Source: Mucilaginibacter aquatilis
Lineage (GTDB): Bacteria > Bacteroidota > Bacteroidia > Sphingobacteriales > Sphingobacteriaceae
Assembly: GCF_009755275.1 (NCBI RefSeq)
Contig: NZ_WQLA01000002.1
Coordinates: forward strand, 434,001-498,000
Direction of reading: 5' to 3'
Length of the DNA: 64,000 nt
Every line of letters begins with the position of its first letter. The first letter of the stretch is position 1. The position numbers and the translations under genes are program-made. Below the pieces are notes generated by a model. It searched no databases and was not told the origin of the DNA. It worked only from the letters and a program-made list of their open reading frames with translations. Shown here one piece after another: positions 53,330 through 62,939 of this stretch.

Positions 53330-54685
53330 TCAGGCTGTTGCTATAGGAAGCAAAATAAGTATCTGGGTGCCTTTGCCTACTTCTGAGCTGATATCAATAG
53401 TGCCTTTATGTAGCCTTATAATATTAAGCGTTAAGGGTAAACCTACGCCATAACCCTGAAAGTTAAGTGTGTTTGAAGCCCTAAAGAACGGCTCAAAAAT
53501 GTAAGGCAGCTCCGACGACGGTATGCCAATGCCCTGATCGGTAACTGTTATGCCAATTTGCTTATTTTGTACGGTTAACTTAACGGTTACCAATTGGTTT
53601 TGTGAGTATTTGCAGGCATTGCTGATGATGTTGGTGATAGCCAGCCTAAGCAGATTGCTATTGCCCGATATTTGAAGAAGTTCCTCGTTTTCGGGCAGGG
53701 TTTCAAAATCAACTTCGATATTGCTTTGTGCCTGTATTTTTTTAACCGATCCAACCGACATCCAAATCAATTCATCAACCCTAATGGTTTGCCAGCTTTG
53801 CTTACGGCCGTTAAAGCCTGATTGGGCAAGCAGCAGCAGACTGCTTAATATTTGCGTAAGCTTATCCGTTTCGGCGCAAATGGTGCTGAATATGGCTCGT
53901 TGGTTTTCGGTGAGGTCGGCTTTAGTGAGTGCCAGTTCAACCTCGGCATTTATAATAGTAAGCGGTGTGCGCAACTCATGCGATGCATTGCTTACAAAGT
54001 TATTTTGAGTCTCAAACGCGGTTTCGAGCCGGTTGAGCATATCATTAAAAGTTTGTGTAAGTTCTGATATCTCATCTTTACCGTTCCAGTCGTTTAGCCG
54101 CAGGTGCAAGTTATCAGAGGTGATCACCTTCATACGGTCGGTAAGTTTACGTATAGGATCAAAAGTGTAATACGAAAATACCTTGCCGACAAAAAAAGCG
54201 ATGATAAGGGAGCCGGTAAACCCTACTATTATAATTTTTTGCAGCTCTTTCAGCTCGCGCATACCATAGGGGTTGCGCGCCGAAACAATAACAATATACT
54301 TATCAGGAATAGCAGCAACTATCTTACCTGCCAAAAACCTGTTTCTATGCTTGTACCTCGATTTTCCCTGACTTAAAATTTCATCTGCAAATTCGGCCGG
54401 GAACTGCTTTGTATTAAAGCTACCTTTTGCATCGGCCTTTATAATGTATTCTGTTTCGCTGTCAAGTTTTTCAAGATACTTGTTTCTCACCTCTTCATAA
54501 GCGCGGCTGCGTTCTCCGGGAAAAAGTCGGGTTTCGGCCGTAAGATTAACTCTTGCTTCGAGGCGCTTAAAAAAATCGTCGTAATTAAATTGATAGTCAA
54601 AGTACAAAATGAAGGTGTTCAGCAAAACAAGTATTCCTGTTGAGAGAATAAGAAACAGGAGTGTTATTTTGGTTTGTATCTTCAT
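53330..54685 (-). CDS. sensor histidine kinase
   Basis: The 451-residue protein has two membrane helices (about residues 8-28 and 151-172) around a periplasmic sensor, a HAMP region, and the kinase core: H-box 'FVSNASHELRTPLTII', N-box 'NIISNACKYSQN', and G-boxes 'DQGIGIPSSELPYIFEPF' and 'GYGVGLPLTLNIIRLHKG'. It is the partner of the adjacent response regulator, whose stop immediately precedes its start. The pair reads away from the RND efflux genes. Confidence 0.95.
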   Translation of the reverse strand: MKIQTKITLLFLILSTGILVLLNTFILYFDYQFNYDDFFKRLEARVNLTAETRLFPGERSRAYEEVRNKYLEKLDSETEYIIKADAKGSFNTKQFPAEFADEILSQGKSRYKHRNRFLAGKIVAAIPDKYIVIVSARNPYGMRELKELQKIIIVGFTGSLIIAFFVGKVFSYYTFDPIRKLTDRMKVITSDNLHLRLNDWNGKDEISELTQTFNDMLNRLETAFETQNNFVSNASHELRTPLTIINAEVELALTKADLTENQRAIFSTICAETDKLTQILSSLLLLAQSGFNGRKQSWQTIRVDELIWMSVGSVKKIQAQSNIEVDFETLPENEELLQISGNSNLLRLAITNIISNACKYSQNQLVTVKLTVQNKQIGITVTDQGIGIPSSELPYIFEPFFRASNTLNFQGYGVGLPLTLNIIRLHKGTIDISSEVGKGTQILILLPIATA

Positions 54686-55369
54686 TTAGTCCGAATCCTT
54701 AAACATATAACCCATGCCAAATACGGTATGTATAAGTTTATGGTTGCTGTTTTTTTCTAACTTTTTGCGCAGGTAATTTACATATACGTCAACCACGTTG
54801 GTGCCCAGGTTAAAATCAATGTCCCAAACGTTTTCAAGTATCTGTATGCGCGATAATACTTTCTTTTGATTCTTTACAAAATACTCCAGTAAGCGGTATT
54901 CAGTAGGAGTTAGGTTAAGCGCTACGTCGCCCTGGTAAACTGTTTTTGCCTCTACGTCTACTTCCAGGTCGGCAATTTTATATAGCGTATTTGCTGGTTG
55001 ATTATCATTTTGGCGTCTTCGTAGTAAAGTGCGCAATCTTGCCGCAAGCTCCGCAATTTTAAACGGCTTAACCATGTAATCATCGGCACCGGTGTCAAGT
55101 CCGGTTACAATGTTCTCGGTGGAGTCAAGAGCCGTAAGCATCAAAATAGGCACGCTTGTGTTCTTTTCCCTAATGCGTTTACAAATCTGAACCCCATCTA
55201 TGCCGGGCAGCATAACGTCAAGAATAATAAGATCAAACGGATGGCTAAGCGCCATTTGTAAACCTGTTAAACCGTTTCCGGCAACACTTACATCAAAGCC
55301 GAAATCAGCCAGTCCGCGTTTAATTACCGATACTACATTCGGTTCGTCTTCAACTAATAATAAAGCCAT
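54686..55369 (-). CDS. OmpR-family response regulator
   Basis: The ATG at 55369 gives 227 residues starting 'MALLLVEDEPNVVSVIKRGL'; an ATG ten codons upstream is less likely. The receiver has the phospho-acceptor in 'DLIILDVMLPGIDGV' and the lysine in 'YMVKPFKIAELAARL'. The C-terminal winged helix shows 'LTPTEYRLLEYFVKNQKKVLSR' and 'NVVDVYVNYLRKKLE', like CusR/OmpR. It is closely similar to the second regulator at 62253. The gene is divergent from the efflux cluster, so it could bind the shared spacer (55400-55761). Confidence 0.95.
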   Translation of the reverse strand: MALLLVEDEPNVVSVIKRGLADFGFDVSVAGNGLTGLQMALSHPFDLIILDVMLPGIDGVQICKRIREKNTSVPILMLTALDSTENIVTGLDTGADDYMVKPFKIAELAARLRTLLRRRQNDNQPANTLYKIADLEVDVEAKTVYQGDVALNLTPTEYRLLEYFVKNQKKVLSRIQILENVWDIDFNLGTNVVDVYVNYLRKKLEKNSNHKLIHTVFGMGYMFKDSD

Positions 55370-55399
55370 TGATGGTGGTTTAATGTTTAACAACTGCAA

Positions 55400-55761
55400 T
55401 GCAAAAAAGATTAACGCAATAAGTATAACCGGTAGCTTACAGGCTCATCAACAAACATATAAGCATTCAATTAAAAACTAATAAGAATTTGCGTTCATAA
55501 AGTAAGTTACAACATCGTTTACCTATGTCAGCCATCTTTTTATGCTGTATCGCAGCAAATTGATCATTAACAATTTAATGAGGTTGTTTTAAAGTGCGGC
55601 ATATAAATTGTTAATAGTAAGTTACTTATCTAAGGCATTCAATAAATGAAAATGCATGTTGCCACGTATTTTGTTTTTGCATGTATTTGAGCATATGTAT
55701 CATTTTTGTTGCTGAAATATTAAATTAATGAACCTGATTTTTGTAATTTTGTAATTGAGCG
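55400..55761. other. divergent regulatory region between the first two-component system and the efflux cluster
   Basis: The 362-base spacer has no convincing gene. It holds a perfect 12-bp inverted repeat, ATTAACAATTTA (55566-55577) and TAAATTGTTAAT (55604-55615), and two copies of AGTAAGTTAC (55501-55510 and 55616-55625), whose core GTAA-G-TTAC is itself palindromic. TAATTTTG (55744-55751) is a good -7 element, only 10 bases before the next ATG. These are candidate binding sites of the adjacent OmpR-type regulator. Confidence 0.5.
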
Positions 55762-56160
55762 ATGCTTAAAAATTGGTTACATATAATTTTATCGGTTTGG
55801 CTGATTAATTCAGTCACGTTTTTACACTCGGGTAACCCGGCCGATAGTTTTATTCATGGCCATATAGCAGATAACGGTGAGGAATCATACGTTAACGTTA
55901 ACAGTTGGGCCGATTGCCTGATTGAAAGCGTTACCAATGATGATGACTCTCCTGCTCAAAAAGCGCATAAAATCAAATATCAGCGTCGTTACGTGCGAAA
56001 CCGCTCGGCAAACGACCGTGTATTTGTTCCCACTACCGCATTTTACCTGCCTTTTGAAACAGTAAGAATTACTGTACTACATGCAGTGAACAAAAGTTTT
56101 ATAGGTATGGCCAAGCTGCCTGCTTACTATAACTTCCTATTCCGGCTTTCCCCATTCTGA
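55762..56160 (+). CDS. small secreted protein of unknown function before the efflux genes
   Basis: The 132-residue protein has a hydrophobic N-terminus (MLKNWLHIILSVWLINSVTFL) that may be a signal, a polar acidic middle and the tail 'LPAYYNFLFRLSPF'. No family is recognised. The position directly before an RND operon, behind the same candidate control region, suggests a role tied to efflux or its stress signal. The aromatic tail ending in phenylalanine recalls an outer-membrane signal, but the protein is too small to be a barrel on its own. Confidence 0.55.
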   Translation: MLKNWLHIILSVWLINSVTFLHSGNPADSFIHGHIADNGEESYVNVNSWADCLIESVTNDDDSPAQKAHKIKYQRRYVRNRSANDRVFVPTTAFYLPFETVRITVLHAVNKSFIGMAKLPAYYNFLFRLSPF

Positions 56161-56267
56161 TTTCGTATTCTTTTTTTAACGTTACCTGTAAGCTGGTTTA
56201 ACCGGCCGTGCCTTCTGTTACCACGCTGGCACATGCGTTTAATACATTTTAGAATACACTCAGATCC

Positions 56268-57404
56268 ATGATTTCCGTTAAATATTTATATAGCTGGATT
56301 GCTGCTGCCGTTATTTTATCGGTAGCTGCCGGCTGTTCTTCAAACAAGCAAAATGCCCAAGCGCAAGACACGCTTGAACTACCTGTACTAACCATTAAAG
56401 CCAAAGATACAACCTTGCAAACCGCTTACGTTGCCGATATACAGGCACTGAAAAACGTTGAGCTCAGATCACGTTTGCGCGGTTTTCTCGAAAAAATATA
56501 TGTTGACGAAGGTATGCCTGTACGTAAAGGCCAGGTGCTGTTTAAGCTTAATGATGAAGAATACCGGGTATCACTTGCCCGCGCCAAAGCAGCTTTAAGC
56601 AATGCAGAGGCCGACGCTGTTGCCTCAAGGCTTGAGGTTGACCGCGTTAAAATGCTTGTTAACAAAAAAGTGCTTGCTGCAACAGAACTTGAAGTTGCCC
56701 AATCAAAACTAAAAGCCGACCAGGCCACAATTGATGAAGCACGTACCAATGTACAAAGTGCTCAAAATCATATTGCCTATACGGTTATAAGGGCGCCATT
56801 TGATGGTATTATTGACCGTATACCACTTAAAGGTGGTAGTTTAATTGATGAGGGAACTTTATTAACCAGTATATCAGACTTAAGCTCCATATACGCTTAC
56901 TTCAGCTTCCCCGAGAATGAATATCTAAAATATCAACGCTCACTAAATAGTGGCGAAGAGCAGGGCGACGGAAAAGTAAAACTCAAATTATCTGACGGTA
57001 GCATTTACACTCACATAGGCCAGATAGAAACTATTGAAGGCGAAATCGAACAAACTACCGGTTCTATAGCATTACGTGCAAAATTTCCAAATCCGCACAA
57101 GTTGTTGCGCCACGGTGCAAGCGGTAAAATTTATATCACTACCGAAATGGATAACGCGGTTATGATTCCGCAAAAGTCTGTTTTTGAGGTACAGGATAAG
57201 AGCTACGTTTACAAAGTGGACAATAACAATAAACTCCACATGACCAGCTTTACGCCCCTAACCCGTTTCTCGCAATTTTATGTTGTAAAAGACGGACTTA
57301 AAGCAGGCGATAAAATACTGTTTGAGGGTGCGCAAAATGCCCGCGATGGTATGGTTATAAAGCCTAACATGATGAAAGAGGCGCCTATGCTGGCTGTAAA
57401 ATAA
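56268..57404 (+). CDS. RND efflux periplasmic adaptor (membrane fusion protein)
   Basis: The 378-residue protein has a lipoprotein signal (SVAAGCSSNKQ) and the membrane-fusion fold: 'VELRSRLRGFLEKIYVDEGMPVRKGQVLFKLND' shows the lipoyl hairpin, here cited in parts as VELRSRLRGFLEKI and VRKGQVLFKLN; then 'AKAALSNAEADAVASRLEVDRV' coiled coil, and 'YTVIRAPFDGIIDRIPLKGGSLI'. It links the inner-membrane pump to the outer-membrane channel. The pump gene follows 86 bases downstream and the channel gene after it. Confidence 0.93.
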   Translation: MISVKYLYSWIAAAVILSVAAGCSSNKQNAQAQDTLELPVLTIKAKDTTLQTAYVADIQALKNVELRSRLRGFLEKIYVDEGMPVRKGQVLFKLNDEEYRVSLARAKAALSNAEADAVASRLEVDRVKMLVNKKVLAATELEVAQSKLKADQATIDEARTNVQSAQNHIAYTVIRAPFDGIIDRIPLKGGSLIDEGTLLTSISDLSSIYAYFSFPENEYLKYQRSLNSGEEQGDGKVKLKLSDGSIYTHIGQIETIEGEIEQTTGSIALRAKFPNPHKLLRHGASGKIYITTEMDNAVMIPQKSVFEVQDKSYVYKVDNNNKLHMTSFTPLTRFSQFYVVKDGLKAGDKILFEGAQNARDGMVIKPNMMKEAPMLAVK

Positions 57405-57490
57405 GCCGGCTTTCCATTTTATTCTGAGTTGCTGTGCTTGCCTCGCTTTGAGGTATGCAATGGCCATTTTCTGATATAAATCCTAACGTA

Positions 57491-60400
57491 ATGTTTGAAA
57501 CTTTTATAAAGCGGCCCATCCTGTCGCTTGTAATTTCACTAATAATAACCTTATTGGGCGTATTGGCTTTGCTTACATTGCCGGTAACCCAATTCCCTGA
57601 TATTGTTCCGCCGTCGGTTACGGTTACTGCGAATTATGTGGGCGCTAATGCCGAGGTATGTGCTAAGGCTGTAGCTACACCACTCGAGCGTGCTATTAAC
57701 GGTGTGCCCGGCATGACTTACATGTCGTCGGTTTGTAGTAATGATGGTTTGACCGTTATACAAATTTACTTCAACGTAGGCACCGATCCTGATCAGGCTG
57801 CGGTAAACGTTCAAAACCGTGTAGCCACCATTATTGATGAGATGCCCGAAGAGGTAATTAAAGCAGGTGTTACCACCGAAAAGGAGGTGAACAGTATGCT
57901 TATGTACCTCAACATCATGAGTGATGATAAGGCAATGGACGAGAAGTTCATCTACAACTTTACCGACATCAACGTACTGCAAGAGCTTAAACGTATTGAT
58001 GGTGTGGGCCGTGCCGAAATTATGGGTGCCAAAGAATATTCTATGCGTGTATGGTTAAACCCCGACCGCATGATGGCCTATAAGGTGTCAACCGATGAAG
58101 TAATTGAAGCCATTCGCGCGCAAAACGTTGAAGCTGCGCCTGGTAAAACCGGTCAAAGCTCTGATAAGTCGCCGCAAATGCTGCAATATGTATTGCGTTA
58201 CCCGGGTAAGTTTTTTGAGCCTAAGCAGTATGAAAACATTGTAATACGTGCCGATGGATCAGGTACTGTTTTGGCACTTAAAGATGTAGCCAATATTGAA
58301 TTCGGCTCGCTTACTTACAGCATGGTGTCAAATACTGATGGTAGGCCATCAGCCTCTATTATGATTAAGCAGCGCCCCGGCTCAAACGCACGTGATGTTA
58401 TACACAACATCAAAACCCGTATGGCTGAGCTCAAGGAAACCTCGTTCCCAAGCGGAATGACGTATAACGTAAACTATGACGTATCACGTTTTCTTGATGC
58501 CTCCATTGACGAGGTTTTGCACACACTTATTGAGGCGTTTATATTAGTGTTTATTGTGGTGTATATCTTCCTGCAAGATTTCCGCTCAACATTAATACCT
58601 GCGCTGGCAGTACCTGTGGCCTTGATTGGTACGCTGTTTTTTATGCAGATGCTTGGCTTCTCGGTAAACCTGCTTACCCTCTTTGCGCTGGTGCTCTCCA
58701 TAGGTATTGTGGTTGATAATGCTATTGTAGTGGTGGAGGCTGTGCACGTGAAAATGCACGAAGAGCACATGAGCCCTATGGATGCTACCGTAAGCGCCAT
58801 GAAAGAAATTAGCGGCGCAATTGTGGCTATTACACTCGTAATGTCGGCCGTGTTTGTGCCGGTTGCGTTTATGAGCGGCCCGGTGGGAGTGTTTTACAGG
58901 CAGTTTTCATTAACCATGGCCATAGCTATTGTGATTTCAGGTGTTAACGCCGTTACACTTACGCCTGCATTATGCGCCATTATGCTTAAAAACAATCACG
59001 ATGCTAAAAAAGGCTTTATTGATAAGTTTTTTGCAGGCTTTAACAAAAGGTATGATGCCGTTCAAAACAAATATTCAGGCTTCATCAGCAAAATTGCCGG
59101 CAGGCGTATAGTAACCTTTGTTATGCTGGCCGTGTTTTTTGTAGGCACATTTGGCTTAAGTAAAATTCTACCTACTGGCTTCATCCCTACCGAAGATCAG
59201 GGTATGATTTACGTAAACATCACCACCCCACCGGGTGCAACCGTTGAACGTACCGAAGAGGTTGTTGCTGCCATACAACGGCAAACTAAAGATATCAAAG
59301 CTATTGAGTCGGTATCTACACTATCGGGTTACAGTTTGGTAAATGAAATTGCCGGTGCCTCATACGGTATGGCCATGATCAACTTAAAACCTTGGGACGA
59401 ACGCGAAGAATCATTACAGGATATTATTGATGAGTTACGTCGCCGCACAAGAAACATGGGCGATGCTACCATTCAGTTTTTCCCGCCACCTACGGTGCCT
59501 GGCTTTGGTAACTCGAGTGGCTTTGAAATACGAATGCTGGATAAAAGTGGTACAGGCGATCTTCAAAAAACGGCCACCGTATCAAACGAGTTTATAAAAG
59601 CGCTTAATGATTCAAAGGAAATTGATAACGCTTTTTCCAGCTTCGATCCTAACTTTCCACAGTACCTCATCACGGTCGATCAGCCGATGGCGGCCAAAAA
59701 AGGCATCACCATTGATAAGGCCATGAGCACGCTACAAACATTAATGGGTAGTTACTACGCTTCTAACTTTATTCGCTTTGGGCAAATGTATAAGGTTATG
59801 GTTCAGGCATCACCGGAGTTCAGATCAAAACCTGAGGATGTGCTGCAACTTTATGTAAAGAACGATAAAGGCGAAATGGTGCCGTTTTCTACTTTCATCA
59901 GGATGGAGCGTGTTTACGGTCCGGAGCAGTTGACCCGTTACAATATGTACACCTCGGCAATGGTTACGGGCGATGCCGCACCGGGTTACAGTAGTGGTGA
60001 TGCTATTGCGGCAATACAACGTATTGCTAAGGAAAAACTGCCTAAAGGTTATTCTTTTGAATGGTCGGGTATGACGCGCGAGCAGATACTATCGGGTGAC
60101 CAGGCCATATATATTTTTATTGTTTGTTTAGTGTTTGTTTACCTGCTATTGGCAGCGCAATACGAAAGCTTGTTGCTGCCTTTAGCGGTAATCTTATCAC
60201 TACCTACAGGTATTCTGGGGGCATTCTTCTTCCTTAAAATTACCGGTTTGGAGAACAATATATATGCGCAGGTGGCATTGGTAATGCTTATTGGCTTATT
60301 AGGTAAGAACGCCATTCTTATTGTAGAGTTTGCCGTGCAGCGCGAGCGTGAAGGAGCAACAGTTTTGAGGGCTGCCATTGAGGGTGCCGTATCAAGGTTA

Positions 60401-60652
60401 AGACCAATTCTGATGACTTCATTTGCTTTTATTGCAGGCTTGGTGCCGCTTTGTATTGCAAGCGGTGCAGGTGCTATGGGTAACCGTTCAATTGGTACTG
60501 CAGCCGCCGGCGGAATGTTAATGGGCACAATTTTCGGTTTAATTTTAATTCCGGGATTGTACGTAATATTCTCCAGCCTGAGCAAATCCAAAAAGAAAGA
60601 AGAACCCGTTCCCGTGGTGCTGGAACCCGAGTTAAACAGTACCTACCACTAA
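57491..60652 (+). CDS. RND multidrug efflux pump, HAE1 (AcrB-like)
   Basis: The ATG at 57491 gives 1053 residues starting 'MFETFIKRPILSLVISLII'. An ATG 36 bases upstream is in frame but less typical. The family layout is 12 membrane helices with two large periplasmic loops; 'LSIGIVVDNAIVVVEAVHVKM' holds the proton-relay aspartate (with asparagine at the next position, where AcrB has a second aspartate), and 'MLIGLLGKNAILIVEFAVQ' holds the conserved lysine. The pump expels drugs or lipophilic compounds using proton motive force. Confidence 0.96.
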   Translation: MFETFIKRPILSLVISLIITLLGVLALLTLPVTQFPDIVPPSVTVTANYVGANAEVCAKAVATPLERAINGVPGMTYMSSVCSNDGLTVIQIYFNVGTDPDQAAVNVQNRVATIIDEMPEEVIKAGVTTEKEVNSMLMYLNIMSDDKAMDEKFIYNFTDINVLQELKRIDGVGRAEIMGAKEYSMRVWLNPDRMMAYKVSTDEVIEAIRAQNVEAAPGKTGQSSDKSPQMLQYVLRYPGKFFEPKQYENIVIRADGSGTVLALKDVANIEFGSLTYSMVSNTDGRPSASIMIKQRPGSNARDVIHNIKTRMAELKETSFPSGMTYNVNYDVSRFLDASIDEVLHTLIEAFILVFIVVYIFLQDFRSTLIPALAVPVALIGTLFFMQMLGFSVNLLTLFALVLSIGIVVDNAIVVVEAVHVKMHEEHMSPMDATVSAMKEISGAIVAITLVMSAVFVPVAFMSGPVGVFYRQFSLTMAIAIVISGVNAVTLTPALCAIMLKNNHDAKKGFIDKFFAGFNKRYDAVQNKYSGFISKIAGRRIVTFVMLAVFFVGTFGLSKILPTGFIPTEDQGMIYVNITTPPGATVERTEEVVAAIQRQTKDIKAIESVSTLSGYSLVNEIAGASYGMAMINLKPWDEREESLQDIIDELRRRTRNMGDATIQFFPPPTVPGFGNSSGFEIRMLDKSGTGDLQKTATVSNEFIKALNDSKEIDNAFSSFDPNFPQYLITVDQPMAAKKGITIDKAMSTLQTLMGSYYASNFIRFGQMYKVMVQASPEFRSKPEDVLQLYVKNDKGEMVPFSTFIRMERVYGPEQLTRYNMYTSAMVTGDAAPGYSSGDAIAAIQRIAKEKLPKGYSFEWSGMTREQILSGDQAIYIFIVCLVFVYLLLAAQYESLLLPLAVILSLPTGILGAFFFLKITGLENNIYAQVALVMLIGLLGKNAILIVEFAVQREREGATVLRAAIEGAVSRLRPILMTSFAFIAGLVPLCIASGAGAMGNRSIGTAAAGGMLMGTIFGLILIPGLYVIFSSLSKSKKKEEPVPVVLEPELNSTYH

Positions 60653-60663
60653 TTAGTTTTACA

Positions 60664-62106
60664 ATGTTTAAATACAAAGTTCATTCATATATTATCACAG
60701 TAGGTGTTGCATTGCTTACGGCATGCACCACTTTAAAAACGGTTGATACCACGCTGCCCGATGAAATACCGGGCAGCTATTACGGATCAACCGATACCAC
60801 TACTATTGCCACGTTACCGGTATCAAGCTTTTTTACTGATACCTATTTACTGCAGTTAATTGACACGGCGTTTGGTGCAAACCCCGATATACTTGCCGCT
60901 TTGCAACGGGTTGAAGCTGCCAACGCAAATTTGAAGTACAACGGGTTGCTTTGGGCACCAGCTATAAACTTAAACGCCCGTGCAGGAGTTGAACGTTATG
61001 GCGATTACACGCTCAATGGCGTTGGTAACTACGATACCAATTTATCGCCAAACATTAATGGCAACCAGCGTATACCTAACCCTACGCCCGAGTATTTTTT
61101 AGGTTTTCAAAGTTCATGGGAGCTTGATTTATGGGGCAAGCTGCGCAGTAGAAAAAAAGCTGCATTTAACCGTTTTTTAGCCAGCCGTAGTGGTTATAAA
61201 ATGGTAACAACTTCACTCACTTCTCAAATTGCTACTGCCTATTACCAGTTACTGGCATTAGATAATGAGCTACGCGTAATACGTAAGAACATTGAGTTGC
61301 AAAATAATGCACTTGAAATTATCAAGGTTCAAAAGCTGGGCGGACGTGCAACGGAGTTGGCTGTACAACAGTTTTTGGCACAGCTTAAGCGTACGCAAGG
61401 TTTAGAAGCAATGACTAAGCAACAAATTACCGAAACAGAAAATCAACTAAATTTCCTTACTGGTAATTTTTCAAAAAGCATTCCGCGCGATACGTCTATC
61501 AATACACTCAAGGTGCCATCTGTTTTAAAGGCAGGTATACCATCGCAATTGCTATTGAACCGTCCGGATATTCAACAGGCTGATTTTGAGCTAAGAGCTA
61601 TGAACGCCGATATCAAAGCCGTTCATGCTGCGTTTTTCCCCACGCTTACCTTATCTCCATATGTTGGTTTTAATGCATTCCGCTCAGCCGTATTATTTAA
61701 TTCGGGTTCATTGGCTTACGGAATTTTAGGCGGGGTAACGGCACCCATATTTAATCGTAAACAAATAAAGGCCGACTACGAACGTACTATAGCCGAGGGT
61801 AAACAAGCTTTGTACAGTTATCAAAAAACAGTACTCAACAGTTACCAGGAAGTGCTCAACAGCATGAAAAGTATTGAAAACTATACTACTGCTTACCGCA
61901 ATAAACAGCAGGAAGTGCAAGCGCTTAACAATGCCGTATCGGTAGCCAATGATTTGTACCTAGTGGGCCGTGCAAATTATCTTGAAGTAATTACGGCACA
62001 GCGCAATGTGCTTGATGCCGAACTTGAACTGGCTCATACTAAAAAGAACATCTTTTTTGGAGCCATTAACTTATACCGTTCTGTAGGAGGCGGTTGGAAA
62101 CGTTAA
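60664..62106 (+). CDS. outer-membrane efflux lipoprotein (TolC/NodT-like)
   Basis: The 480-residue protein has a lipoprotein signal (LLTACTTLKTVD) and two TolC-type repeats, with 'FQSSWELDLWGKLRSRKKAAFNRFLASRS' given as ELDLWGKLRS, plus 'LLLNRPDIQQADFELRAMNADIKAVHAAFFPTLTLS' cited as NRPDIQQADFEL and FFPTLTLS. It forms the channel for the RND pump and adaptor encoded just upstream; it begins 11 bases after the pump gene. A strong terminator follows. Confidence 0.95.
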   Translation: MFKYKVHSYIITVGVALLTACTTLKTVDTTLPDEIPGSYYGSTDTTTIATLPVSSFFTDTYLLQLIDTAFGANPDILAALQRVEAANANLKYNGLLWAPAINLNARAGVERYGDYTLNGVGNYDTNLSPNINGNQRIPNPTPEYFLGFQSSWELDLWGKLRSRKKAAFNRFLASRSGYKMVTTSLTSQIATAYYQLLALDNELRVIRKNIELQNNALEIIKVQKLGGRATELAVQQFLAQLKRTQGLEAMTKQQITETENQLNFLTGNFSKSIPRDTSINTLKVPSVLKAGIPSQLLLNRPDIQQADFELRAMNADIKAVHAAFFPTLTLSPYVGFNAFRSAVLFNSGSLAYGILGGVTAPIFNRKQIKADYERTIAEGKQALYSYQKTVLNSYQEVLNSMKSIENYTTAYRNKQQEVQALNNAVSVANDLYLVGRANYLEVITAQRNVLDAELELAHTKKNIFFGAINLYRSVGGGWKR

Positions 62107-62141
62107 GTTTCTGTGTTTAGTTTTTTCCTGCAACCCTGCTT

Positions 62142-62172
62142 AGCCCTGGCACTTTTGTGCCGGGGCTTTTTT
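62142..62172 (+). terminator. terminator of the RND efflux operon
   Basis: AGCCCTGGCAC pairs with GTGCCGGGGCT (11 bp, one G-T) around the tetraloop TTTT and runs into a T-tract. Confidence 0.93.
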
Positions 62173-62224
62173 ATTCGCATCATTGAAGCGGTGTAAGCCA
62201 TTTAAAACAATTAGGCTATTTATG

Positions 62225-62232
62225 TATGTTTG
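62225..62232 (+). promoter_or_regulatory. -7 element of the second two-component system
   Basis: TATGTTTG matches TAnnTTTG, 20 bases before the ATG of the response regulator. It follows the efflux terminator, so the system has its own promoter. Confidence 0.45.
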
Positions 62233-62252
62233 CTTTAAAACAAGTATAGGCC

Positions 62253-62936
62253 ATGGCTAAAATTTTACTGGTTGAAGACGAAGACAAGGTGTCCTCTTTT
62301 ATAAAAAAAGGGTTAGAGGAACACCATTACCAGGTTGATGTGGCCAAAGACGGTATTGCCGGTTTAACCAACGTTTTGCAAGATAGTTATGACCTGATTA
62401 TACTTGATGTAATGCTTCCGCTTATAAACGGTATTGACCTTTGTAAGCAAATTCGTCAAAAGCAAAGCCAGGTACCCATATTGATGTTAAGTGCCTTAGG
62501 TACCATTGATGATAAGGTAACCGGTTTGCATGCAGGTGCCGATGATTATTTAATTAAACCTTTCCATTTTAACGAACTGCTTGCCCGTATTGAGGCTTTA
62601 TTACGCCGGCGCAACATGGCCGAAACCACCACGCACGTGTTAACATTTGCCGATTTAAAGCTTGATACCTGGGACAAAACTGCCGAACGTGCCGGTAAGA
62701 AAATAACGCTCACCGCAAAAGAATATGCTTTGCTTGAATTATTTATGCGCAACCCCGGTAAGCTGCTTTCGCGCGAGTTTATGCTGGAAAAAGTTTGGGG
62801 GCTTAACTTTGATACCGGCACCAACATGGTTGATGTATATGTTAATTATCTGCGCAATAAAGTACAAAAGGGTTTTGATAATAAGTTAATTCATACTGTT
62901 ATAGGTATGGGCTATATTATGAAGGTTCAGCAATAG
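62253..62936 (+). CDS. OmpR-family response regulator (second system)
   Basis: The 227-residue protein has the receiver motifs 'ILLVEDEDKVSSFIKKGLEE', 'DLIILDVMLPLINGIDLC' and 'YLIKPFHFNELLARIEALL', and a winged helix with 'LTAKEYALLELFMRNPGKLLSRE' and 'NMVDVYVNYLRNKVQ'. It closely resembles the regulator at 54686-55369 (same length and many identical stretches), so the two probably arose by duplication. The histidine kinase starts three bases after its stop. Confidence 0.96.
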   Translation: MAKILLVEDEDKVSSFIKKGLEEHHYQVDVAKDGIAGLTNVLQDSYDLIILDVMLPLINGIDLCKQIRQKQSQVPILMLSALGTIDDKVTGLHAGADDYLIKPFHFNELLARIEALLRRRNMAETTTHVLTFADLKLDTWDKTAERAGKKITLTAKEYALLELFMRNPGKLLSREFMLEKVWGLNFDTGTNMVDVYVNYLRNKVQKGFDNKLIHTVIGMGYIMKVQQ

Positions 62937-62939
62937 ATA

